In this document: piece by piece, positions 9,101 to 15,340 of the stretch | How positions within the stretch are numbered: position 1 is the stretch's first letter | Layout of the letters: each line of letters opens with the position of its first letter | Source: Rhodospirillales bacterium 70-18 | Lineage (GTDB): Bacteria; Pseudomonadota; Alphaproteobacteria; Acetobacterales; Acetobacteraceae | Reading direction: 5' to 3' | NCBI GenBank assembly: GCA_001899585.1 | Contig: MKWE01000003.1 | Location: 124,001 to 188,000, forward strand | Length of the DNA: 64,000 bases | The notes under the pieces: generated by a model | Databases searched by the model: none | What the model saw: the letters and a program-made list of their open reading frames with translations, nothing else | What the model was told of the DNA's origin: nothing | Made by a program: the position numbers and the translations under genes

Positions 9101-9229
9101 ATGTGGTATTTCTCCTGGATGCTCGGCCTGCCGCTGGCCGCCGCCTTTGCCGTGCTGAACGCGATGTGGTTCGAAATGCGCGAGGACGACGCCGAGCGCG
9201 CCCGCGCGGCGGGGCGGCCGCCGAGCTGA
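9101..9229 (+). CDS. cydX: Cytochrome bd small subunit CydX
   Basis: This 42-residue single-helix protein starts MWYFSWMLGLPLAAAFAVLN, which matches the CydX/CbdX family that stabilises the haems of cytochrome bd. A purine-rich AAGGATGAGG precedes the ATG. Its stop codon lies inside the left arm of a long hairpin (9221–9254), so termination of the cyd operon and the end of cydX are physically merged. The gene is small enough to be overlooked by automatic annotation. Confidence 0.92.
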   Translation: MWYFSWMLGLPLAAAFAVLNAMWFEMREDDAERARAAGRPPS

Positions 9230-9254
9230 CCGCCCGCGGGCTCGGTCAGCTCGG
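9221..9254. terminator. Terminator hairpin covering the cydX stop
   Basis: CCGAGCTGACCG (9221–9232) pairs perfectly with CGGTCAGCTCGG (9243–9254) around a 10-base loop. The left arm contains the cydX stop codon. The right arm belongs to a threefold tandem repeat, so partly alternative pairings are possible. No clear U-tract follows. Confidence 0.6.
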
Positions 9255-9285
9255 GGCTCGGTCACCTTAGGGCTCGGTCAGCTCA
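9238..9285. repeat. Three tandem 16-bp repeats between cydX and the metallo-hydrolase gene
   Basis: The unit GGGCTCGGTCA(G/C)CT(C/T)(G/A) occurs at 9238–9253, 9254–9269 and 9270–9285. The last copy contains the stop codon of the minus-strand metallo-hydrolase gene. Read on the minus strand, the first two units begin with TGA and TAA. Confidence 0.8.
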
Positions 9286-10164
9286 GGCGAGCGTTTCCGC
9301 CCGGCGCGCCTTGACCGGGATTTTCAGGTAGCGCACGCCGTTGCTCTCGGCCTCGGGGAAGCGGCCGGCGCGGATGTTCACCTGGATTGAGGGCAGCAGC
9401 AGCGTCGGCGCCGCCAGGGTCGCGTCGCGGGCGGTGCGCATGGCCACGAACGCCTCCTCGGTGACGCCGTCCTTGACGTGGGGGTTCAGCGCGCGCTGCT
9501 CGGCGACCGTGCTCCGCCAGGCGAAGCGGTCGCGACCGGGCGCCTTGTAGTCGTGGCATATCCACAGCCGCGTGTCCGGCGGCAGCGCCAGCAGGCGGCG
9601 GATCGAGCGGTACAGCGCGTGGGCATCGCCGCCGGGGAAGTCGGCGCGGGCGGTGCCGTAGTCGTGCATGAACAGCGTATCGCCCACGAACACGTCCGCG
9701 CCGATGCGATAGGCAACGTCGGCCGGCGTGTGGCCGGGCACGTGCAGGACCTCGATCTCCAGCGAGCCAAGAGAAATGCGCTCACCGTCGCGCAGCAGCC
9801 GGTCGAAATCGCCGCCCGCCGGCTTCAGGTCCTGGGCATCGAAAACCGGGCGGAAGATGCGCTGCACGTCCTTGATATGCTCGCCGATGCCGATGGGCGC
9901 GCCGGTCTTCGCCTTGATATACGGCGCGGCGGTCAGGTGGTCGGCATGGGCGTGGGTCTCCAGCACCCAGCGGATCGCCACCCCCGCCTCGGCCGCGGCG
10001 GCCAGGATCGCCTCGGCACTGCGGATGTCGGCCGTGCCCGAGCGGTGATCGTAATCCAGCACCGGGTCGATCACGGCGCCGTCCAGCGTGGCCTTGTCCC
10101 ACACCAGGTAGGACACGGTGTTGGTCGGCTCATCGAAGAACGCTCGGATGACAGGCGGTTCCAT
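9283..10164 (-). CDS. MBL-fold metallo-hydrolase, persulfide dioxygenase (ETHE1/Blh)-like
   Basis: The 293-residue protein belongs to the metallo-beta-lactamase fold group that includes ETHE1 and Blh, enzymes that oxidise glutathione persulfide to sulfite. It shows THAHADHLTA (metal-binding HxHxDH) near residue 70, HVPGHTPADVAY, VGDTLFMHDYGTARADFPGGDA and the late ICHDY histidine/aspartate. The ATG at 10164 is chosen because GAGG lies nearby and the upstream in-frame extension runs through an operator-like palindrome. It converges on cydX. Sulfide detoxification beside a sulfide-tolerant bd oxidase would make sense, but that link is inference. A plain glyoxalase-II-like hydrolase is less likely. 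Confidence 0.82.
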   Translation of the reverse strand: MEPPVIRAFFDEPTNTVSYLVWDKATLDGAVIDPVLDYDHRSGTADIRSAEAILAAAAEAGVAIRWVLETHAHADHLTAAPYIKAKTGAPIGIGEHIKDVQRIFRPVFDAQDLKPAGGDFDRLLRDGERISLGSLEIEVLHVPGHTPADVAYRIGADVFVGDTLFMHDYGTARADFPGGDAHALYRSIRRLLALPPDTRLWICHDYKAPGRDRFAWRSTVAEQRALNPHVKDGVTEEAFVAMRTARDATLAAPTLLLPSIQVNIRAGRFPEAESNGVRYLKIPVKARRAETLA

Positions 10165-10178
10165 GGGGCAGCCTCGAT

Positions 10179-10199
10179 CTGTGACGGTATAATTCACAG
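10179..10199. promoter_or_regulatory. Palindromic operator candidate upstream of the metallo-hydrolase
   Basis: CTGTGA and TCACAG form a perfect inverted repeat with a 9-bp spacer, centred about 25 bp upstream of the ATG at 10164. On the minus strand a -10-like TATACC lies within the spacer, so a bound repressor would block the promoter. The half-sites resemble CRP sites but the spacing (9, not 6) does not fit CRP. An ArsR-type sulfur regulator is possible but unproven. Confidence 0.5.
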
Positions 10200-10309
10200 A
10201 TGGGTAAAGTTTGGAGGTTGGCAAGGACGACCCCGCGCGGTCGGGGGCATCAGCATAAGGTCCGATTAGAGACAGTGATGTGGTATAACTATCCGGCGTG
10301 CAGTCCCCG

Positions 10310-11926
10310 TCACGCCTGGGCGCGGGCGGTCAGAACCAGCGTCGCATCGATGCCCGGCTGCGCCGCATGCACCACCGGAATGCGGAATTCCTGGCGGCCA
10401 TCCACCATCTGGCCGGGGGCGGGCAGGGGTGCGAGGTTCGGCGTCTGGCTGTCGAACCCATAGGTCAGCGTCCAGGCCCCGCCCTCGGCCTCGGGCGGGG
10501 TGGCTTCGAGGTTCAGCTTGTCGCGGAAGATATAGCTGCCGGTGTAGTGGTTCTTGAGGAACAGCAGCCCGTCCACCTCGTATTCCGGCACCAGCACGCC
10601 GAGATCGACGCTGAAGCCCAGCGACGGCCGCCCGGGGTCGATGCGCGCGGCGGAGCGCAGGAAGGTGGTGAACAGCTCCGGCCGGTCATGGTTCGGCCGG
10701 GTGGTCGTGTCCCCCGTCGCCTGGTCGGGGAACAACTCGTCGTATTTGCGGAACACGGTGGAGTTCTCGCTGGCCAGCCGGCGGCTCAGGTCCCAGCGCG
10801 CGCCGCGCACCCGGGTGACCGCCTCGAAATGGTAGGAGGCGCGCACCGTGCGGCCGCCATCCTTCTCGGCCTGGACCTCTGCCGGTAGGGTCAGCGAGCG
10901 GATTTCCAGCACGCCGTCCACCCGGATGTCGCCGAACAGGAAGCGGACGAGGTTCTGGTAGCCTTCCTCGGAATTCACGATGCCGTACTGGCCGGAATGG
11001 CTGCGGTGGACGAAGGCGCGCGGCGCCAGCCTGGTGGGCGCCAGGGTGTCGTTGGTCGGCCCGAACACCAGGGCGTTGTTGATGCGCACCAGCCCGTCGC
11101 TGAACGGACCGACCAGGCGCGCCGACCATCCGGCGGCCGTGGCGTAGTCGCGGGCGTTGGTGCCGATCAGGCAGAAAAAGCGGTCCGGGTCGAACTTGCC
11201 GTTGAGTGTGTTCACCGGCTCGGTGCCCGCGTCCAGGGCGAGATAGGTGCACATGCGGGCGCGGTTGAAGTTGTCGACGCTGTTGGCGGTGAAGAAGGAC
11301 GGCACGTTGCCGACGATCGAGAGTTCTATGCCGTTATGCGGAGTGGCATAGGTGAACACCTTCTTCACCAGGCTTCTTGCTTCCGCGCCGCCAAGGGACT
11401 CGTTCTGCAGGAAGCAGCGTATCACCAGCCCGCCCATGGAGTGGCCGACCAGGTAGACCTTGAACGCCGCCCTGGCCGCATCGTCGGGGCAGGTGCGGTC
11501 GCGCAGGCGCAGGATCAGCTCGCCGAGGCCGCGGCCGAAGGTCTCCATGCCGATCTGCTGGCCCTGGCCGAAGGCGTCCGACACCTGGTCGTAGTAGCGG
11601 TAGACGACGATCGACCTGGGGTCGATGGCGCCGTCCTGCGATGCGTCGCGCCCGGCGGCATAGACATCGTGGTAGCCGAAATCCTTCATCAGGCGAACCA
11701 GGGGCGATTCGAAGACGTAGCGCTCCATCTCCCCGGTCCAGGCCTGGCGCAGCTTCATCGACCCGACGTTGAACCCCATATAGGGGTCGGCGACGGTGTC
11801 CTCGATCTCGCCCTCGGTGCCGGCGAAGCCACGGACATAGATGATCGGGTAATAGGGCGGCGTGATCGGCCGCGCCGCGTCTGGCTGGGCCGCTGCTGGC
11901 GGCGGCGCGACTGGCTGGATGCCCAT
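10310..11926 (-). CDS. Alpha/beta-hydrolase, lipase/esterase-like
   Basis: The 538-residue protein has a serine-hydrolase core in its N-terminal half: PIIYVRGFAG (oxyanion-side strand, about 28–36), the nucleophile elbow YLVGHSMGG with Ser163, and FTYATPHNG downstream, which are hallmarks of triacylglycerol lipase/PGAP1-like hydrolases. The C-terminal half (from about residue 330) is a beta-rich region I do not recognise. There is no clear signal peptide, only a Pro/Ala-rich N-terminus. The gene stands alone between the metallo-hydrolase and tRNA-Glu. The substrate is unknown. Confidence 0.75.
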   Translation of the reverse strand: MGIQPVAPPPAAAQPDAARPITPPYYPIIYVRGFAGTEGEIEDTVADPYMGFNVGSMKLRQAWTGEMERYVFESPLVRLMKDFGYHDVYAAGRDASQDGAIDPRSIVVYRYYDQVSDAFGQGQQIGMETFGRGLGELILRLRDRTCPDDAARAAFKVYLVGHSMGGLVIRCFLQNESLGGAEARSLVKKVFTYATPHNGIELSIVGNVPSFFTANSVDNFNRARMCTYLALDAGTEPVNTLNGKFDPDRFFCLIGTNARDYATAAGWSARLVGPFSDGLVRINNALVFGPTNDTLAPTRLAPRAFVHRSHSGQYGIVNSEEGYQNLVRFLFGDIRVDGVLEIRSLTLPAEVQAEKDGGRTVRASYHFEAVTRVRGARWDLSRRLASENSTVFRKYDELFPDQATGDTTTRPNHDRPELFTTFLRSAARIDPGRPSLGFSVDLGVLVPEYEVDGLLFLKNHYTGSYIFRDKLNLEATPPEAEGGAWTLTYGFDSQTPNLAPLPAPGQMVDGRQEFRIPVVHAAQPGIDATLVLTARAQA

Positions 11927-12099
11927 GCGGCTCTCCCCCCGTTTATTTCCGCCCGCCGGGCCGGCGGTGTCGCCACGTTACGCCGGCAGGTGCGTGCGGT
12001 GAAGTAACATTTCCCGCACGGCCGGGGCCGCGTCGTGGCGAAGACACCGCCGCGTCGGCAGATTGGTGGGGGGAATGCCGGCGGGCGCGTTGGAAACGC

Positions 12100-12175
12100 T
12101 GGTATCCCGTAGGGGATTCGAACCCCTGTTACCGCCGTGAGAGGGCGGTGTCCTAGGCCTCTAGACGAACGGGAC
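12100..12175 (-). tRNA. tRNA-Glu (anticodon CTC)
   Basis: On the minus strand the sequence folds as a cloverleaf of 76 nt. The acceptor GTCCCGT pairs with ACGGGAT (one G-T pair), the anticodon stem CCGCC/GGCGG encloses CTCTCAC with anticodon CTC at 12139–12141, and the T-arm contains GGTTCGAATCC. The CCA end is encoded (12100–12102). Confidence 0.95.
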
Positions 12176-12190
12176 AACTGGCCGGGCCGC

Positions 12191-12219
12191 GTTCTAGGCC
12201 GAACGCGGCGAGACATCAA
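12191..12219 (-). promoter_or_regulatory. Promoter of tRNA-Glu
   Basis: On the minus strand TTGATG (12219–12214) and TAGAAC (12196–12191) are exactly 17 bp apart, with the -10 element 15 bp upstream of the tRNA 5' end. Position and spacing fit a sigma-70 promoter. Confidence 0.55.
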
Positions 12220-12259
12220 GCCGTCATCTGCGCCGATATGCGCGCAGCCGGGCGACGGG

Positions 12260-12532
12260 CTATTGGGTCAGGCCGACACGGCCGACCACCTTGCCGGAGC
12301 GCGCATCCACCGAGACCACGCGGTCCGGTCCGCCACCATGCAGCAGCAGCACCGTATGGTCGGGCGCCACGGCGATGGCGGCGATGCGGGTGCCGGCGGG
12401 TTCGTCCAGCATCGCGCTGACCGCGGGGCCGGACGGGCCGGAGACGCGCCTAGCGATCACCACCCCCAGCGTGGCCACGCCGGCCACGATCAGGACGCCC
12501 ATCACCACCACCAGAACCTTCAGGGCACGCAT
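12260..12532 (-). CDS. Small membrane-anchored protein (DUF6476-like)
   Basis: The 90-residue product has one N-terminal transmembrane helix (about residues 4–26, VLVVVMGVLIVAGVATLGVVI) followed by a short periplasmic segment with an IAAIAVAPDHTVLLLHGGGPDRVVSVDARSG pattern resembling one beta-propeller blade. Similar small proteins occur next to RluA-type genes in alphaproteobacteria and I associate them with DUF6476, though I could not check this. It is divergent from the pseudouridine synthase with only 39 bp between the starts. Function unknown. Confidence 0.65.
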   Translation of the reverse strand: MRALKVLVVVMGVLIVAGVATLGVVIARRVSGPSGPAVSAMLDEPAGTRIAAIAVAPDHTVLLLHGGGPDRVVSVDARSGKVVGRVGLTQ

Positions 12533-12571
12533 TCGCCTTCTCTCCCCCGCGCCATCGCGCTATCCCAGGCC

Positions 12572-13570
12572 ATGTCCACCGAAACCCCGCCAGATGCAAC
12601 CGTGCCGCCGCAGTCCGTCACCGCCGGGCCGGGGGACGAGGGCAAGCGTGCCGACCGCTTCCTGGCCGAGCATGTCCCCGGCCTGTCGCGCTCGCGCATC
12701 AAGACGCTGATCGAGGAGGGGCTGGCGTGGCGCGACGGGGTGCGGCTGACCCAGCCGGCCGAGCCGGTGCGGCCGGGCGCCGTGTACACCCTGGCGCCGC
12801 CGCCGCCGCTGGCCGCGACGCCGCAGCCGCAGGACATCCCGTTCCCCATCCTGTACGAGGATGCCGACCTGATCGTGCTGGACAAGCCGGCCGGGCTGGT
12901 GGTGCATCCCGCCCCCGGCAACCCGGACGGCACGCTGGTCAACGCCCTGCTGGCGCATTGCGGCGCCAGCCTCACCGGCATCGGCGCGGAGAAGCGGCCC
13001 GGCATCGTCCACCGGCTGGACAAGGACACCTCCGGCGTGATGGTGGTGGCCAAGAACGAACTCGCCAGCGCCGGGCTGACCCGCGCCTTCGCCGAGCGCG
13101 ACCTCGACCGGTTCTATCTGGCGCTGTGCTGGGGGCTGCCGAATCCGGCCAGCGGCGAGATCGACGCCGCGATCGGCCGCGACCCGCGCGAGCGCAAGCG
13201 GATGGCGGTGCGCGGCGTGGGCGGCAAGGCGGCGACCACCCGCTACCGCGTGCTGGCCAGCCATGCGGGCGCGGTATCGCTGCTGGAATGCCGGCTGGGC
13301 ACCGGGCGCACACACCAGATCCGCGTGCACCTGGCGCATCTCGGCCATCCCGTGGTGGGGGACCCGGTCTATCTGCGCCGCATTCCCGCCGTGGCGCGCA
13401 ACCTGCCCGACGCGGAACGCCGGCTTTTGCTGGATTTTCCGCGCCAAGCCCTGCACGCGGCGCGGCTGGGCTTCACCCATCCGCGCACCGGCGTGGCGCT
13501 GTCGTTCACCACGCGGCCGCCGGCGGACATGCAGACGTTGCTGGACCGGTTGAATCTGTCGGTAAGTTAA
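12572..13570 (+). CDS. RluA-family 23S rRNA pseudouridine synthase, RluD-like
   Basis: The enzyme isomerises uridine to pseudouridine in ribosomal RNA. The 332-residue protein has an N-terminal S4 RNA-binding domain (about residues 25–75, RADRFLAEHVPGLSRSRIKTLI) and a catalytic domain with GIVHRLDKDTSGVMVVAK, where the Asp near residue 150 is the family's catalytic residue, and GRTHQIRVHLAHLGHPVVGD near the C-terminus. The architecture and position beside rpoH fit RluD (helix 69 of 23S rRNA), but RluC cannot be excluded. ATG at 12572 gives the expected short lead before the S4 domain. Confidence 0.9.
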   Translation: MSTETPPDATVPPQSVTAGPGDEGKRADRFLAEHVPGLSRSRIKTLIEEGLAWRDGVRLTQPAEPVRPGAVYTLAPPPPLAATPQPQDIPFPILYEDADLIVLDKPAGLVVHPAPGNPDGTLVNALLAHCGASLTGIGAEKRPGIVHRLDKDTSGVMVVAKNELASAGLTRAFAERDLDRFYLALCWGLPNPASGEIDAAIGRDPRERKRMAVRGVGGKAATTRYRVLASHAGAVSLLECRLGTGRTHQIRVHLAHLGHPVVGDPVYLRRIPAVARNLPDAERRLLLDFPRQALHAARLGFTHPRTGVALSFTTRPPADMQTLLDRLNLSVS

Positions 13571-13594
13571 TCCCGACGCCATAGGTCTGGAATA

Positions 13595-13623
13595 TTGACT
13601 GGACCAGTCTTGTCCGGTATGAA
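13595..13623 (+). promoter_or_regulatory. Strong sigma-70-like promoter upstream of rpoH
   Basis: TTGACT (13595–13600) and TATGAA (13618–13623) are separated by 17 bp in the 274-bp gap before rpoH. This leaves an untranslated leader of roughly 215 bases before the ATG at 13845, long enough to hold post-transcriptional control of rpoH. Confidence 0.65.
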
Positions 13624-13844
13624 ACTCCATGTGAACGACACTCCGGCTGTAACGCCGCGGCTGTTCCCAGCGTCTTACGATCAGCCGGTCGGCCGTGGCC
13701 TGCTACGGGACGGCCCCCGGGACACCCCGATCGACCGACGCACCCCGCGACCCCTCCGCACGCTGCGGACCGGGTCCACCACCGCGCCTCGCCATTGTGC
13801 CATCCCGGGCAGTGGTTCGGCCACCGAGGCGAAAGGAGCCTGAG

Positions 13845-14750
13845 ATGGTCTCTGCCGTCATCAATGTCGCCCCCGAGGGCAACCTCACGCGGTATCTCCA
13901 GGAGATCCGCAAATTCCCCATGCTCACCGCCGAGGAGGAACTGGACCTTTCCAAGCGCTGGCGCGATACCGAGGACATGGCGGCCGCGCACAAGCTGGTC
14001 ACCTCGCATCTCCGCCTGGTCGCCAAGATCGCCATGGGCTATCGCGGATACGGCCTGCCCCTGGGCGAGCTGATCAGCGAAGGCAATGTCGGCATGATGC
14101 AGGCGGTGAAGCGGTTCGACCCGGATCGCGGCTTCCGTCTGGCCACCTACGCGATGTGGTGGATCCGCGCCGCGATCCAAGAGTACATCCTGCATAGCTG
14201 GTCGCTGGTGAAGATGGGCACCACCGCGGCGCAGAAGAAGCTGTTCTTCAACCTGCGCCGGCTGAAGGGCCAGATGCAGGCGATCGACGACGGCGACCTG
14301 CAGCCCGAGCAGGTGGCCAAGATCGCCCATGCCCTGGCCGTGCCGGAGCAGGACGTGATTAACATGAACCGCCGCCTGACCGCGCCCGACCACAGCCTGA
14401 ACGCCCCCGTCCGCGCCGACAGCGAGGGCGAGTGGCAGGACTGGCTGGTGGACGACAGCGACAGCCAGGAAACCGAGATCGCCGAGCGCCAGGAGATGAC
14501 CGGCCGGCGCGCCCTGCTGGCCGGGGCGTTGTCCTCGCTGAACGAGCGCGAGCGGCACATCCTGATCGAGCGGCGGTTGAAGGACGAGCCGACCACGCTG
14601 GAGGATCTGTCGCAGCAATACGGTATCTCCCGCGAGCGCGTCCGCCAGATCGAGGTGCGCGCCTTCGAGAAGCTGCAGAAGGCCATGCACACGCAGGTGG
14701 CTGAGCAGCGCCGGGCTGTGCGGCCGCCGATGGGCGCGATGGCGTCCTAA
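13845..14750 (+). CDS. rpoH: RNA polymerase heat-shock sigma factor RpoH
   Basis: RpoH (sigma-32) directs RNA polymerase to heat-shock promoters. The 301-residue protein contains region 2 with the RpoH-type block AYRGYGLPLGELISEGNVGMMQAVKRFDPDRGFRLATYAMWWIRAAIQEYI-like sequence (shown in part: GLPLGELISEGNVGMM, FDPDRGFRLATYAMWWI) and the QKKLFFNLRRLK segment characteristic of RpoH. Region 4 carries the helix-turn-helix LEDLSQQYGISRERVRQIE. ATG at 13845 follows GAAAGGAG by six bases. The Hsp20 gene at 40.6 kb is a plausible target in this window. Confidence 0.96.
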   Translation: MVSAVINVAPEGNLTRYLQEIRKFPMLTAEEELDLSKRWRDTEDMAAAHKLVTSHLRLVAKIAMGYRGYGLPLGELISEGNVGMMQAVKRFDPDRGFRLATYAMWWIRAAIQEYILHSWSLVKMGTTAAQKKLFFNLRRLKGQMQAIDDGDLQPEQVAKIAHALAVPEQDVINMNRRLTAPDHSLNAPVRADSEGEWQDWLVDDSDSQETEIAERQEMTGRRALLAGALSSLNERERHILIERRLKDEPTTLEDLSQQYGISRERVRQIEVRAFEKLQKAMHTQVAEQRRAVRPPMGAMAS

Positions 14751-14776
14751 GCCGGGGGCCTCCTAAGCTGGGGGCG
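14745..14776. repeat. Tandem 16-bp duplication starting in the last rpoH codon
   Basis: TCCTAAGCCGGGGGCC (14745–14760) and TCCTAAGCTGGGGGCG (14761–14776) match at 14 of 16 positions. Both copies contain the TAA stop, so the rpoH stop codon is duplicated. Confidence 0.75.
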
Positions 14777-14793
14777 CACCGCCGGACTGAACG

Positions 14794-14819
14794 AGAGCCG
14801 GGGCAGCCGCCCCGGCTCT
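14794..14819. terminator. Bidirectional terminator after rpoH
   Basis: AGAGCCGGGGC (14794–14804) pairs perfectly with GCCCCGGCTCT (14809–14819) around AGCC. It lies between rpoH and the convergent membrane-protein gene and can serve both strands. Confidence 0.8.
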
Positions 14820-14833
14820 TCGTGCGTACGGGC

Positions 14834-15340
14834 TCAGCCCTTGGCGGCCGGCTCGCCGGTCTCGGGTGCCGGCGGCAGGCCCCACTCCTCCTCGTAGCGG
14901 GCCCGCCGCGCCCGCAGCCGCGCCGCCTGCGCCGCCGCGGTGGCCTCCATGCCCGCCCGCACCGCCAGCGGCGCCAGCTCGCCCACCAGCCAGCCGCCGG
15001 CCTGCAGCGCCCAGGCGGTGGCGACCCGGCCGACATCGGACAGCAGGTCCAGGCAGGCGGCCCAGTCGCGCCCGGCATGCCACAGCGCCGCCAGCGAGGG
15101 CATCGCCACCGCGGCGCCGAACAGCAGCACGTTGCGCGCAATCGGCCGCCCCGGCTCGCGGTCGAACAGCAGCGCCAGCAGGCCGGGCAGCCCCAGCACC
15201 GCCACCAGCAGCACCGAGGGCGCCGCCACGGCGATCACCGTGCCGCAGACCAGCCCCTGCACCCACAGCCGCGAGCCGCCCCCCACCTTGCCGCCTACCG
15301 CCTTGCCGCCCGCCGCCATGCCGGCCTGCTTGCCGGCCAT
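14834..15340 (-). CDS. Hypothetical membrane protein coupled to the pseudokinase gene
   Basis: The 168-residue protein has a Gly/Lys/Ala-rich N-terminus, then hydrophobic segments at about residues 28–60 (VCGTVIAVAAPSVLLVAVLGLPGLLALLF) and 68–87, and weaker ones near 105–125. A charged, Ala/Arg-rich C-terminal tail (about 128–168) may be helical. Its ATG overlaps the stop of the upstream kinase-like gene (ATGA), so the two are almost certainly made together. I do not recognise the family. A role as membrane partner of the kinase-like protein is inference. Confidence 0.65.
   Translation of the reverse strand: MAGKQAGMAAGGKAVGGKVGGGSRLWVQGLVCGTVIAVAAPSVLLVAVLGLPGLLALLFDREPGRPIARNVLLFGAAVAMPSLAALWHAGRDWAACLDLLSDVGRVATAWALQAGGWLVGELAPLAVRAGMEATAAAQAARLRARRARYEEEWGLPPAPETGEPAAKG

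Noticed and set aside
10179-10199. CRP/FNR binding site
   Set aside because: Half-sites resemble CRP (TGTGA/TCACA) but the spacer is nine bases rather than six, so it was kept only as an unassigned operator candidate.
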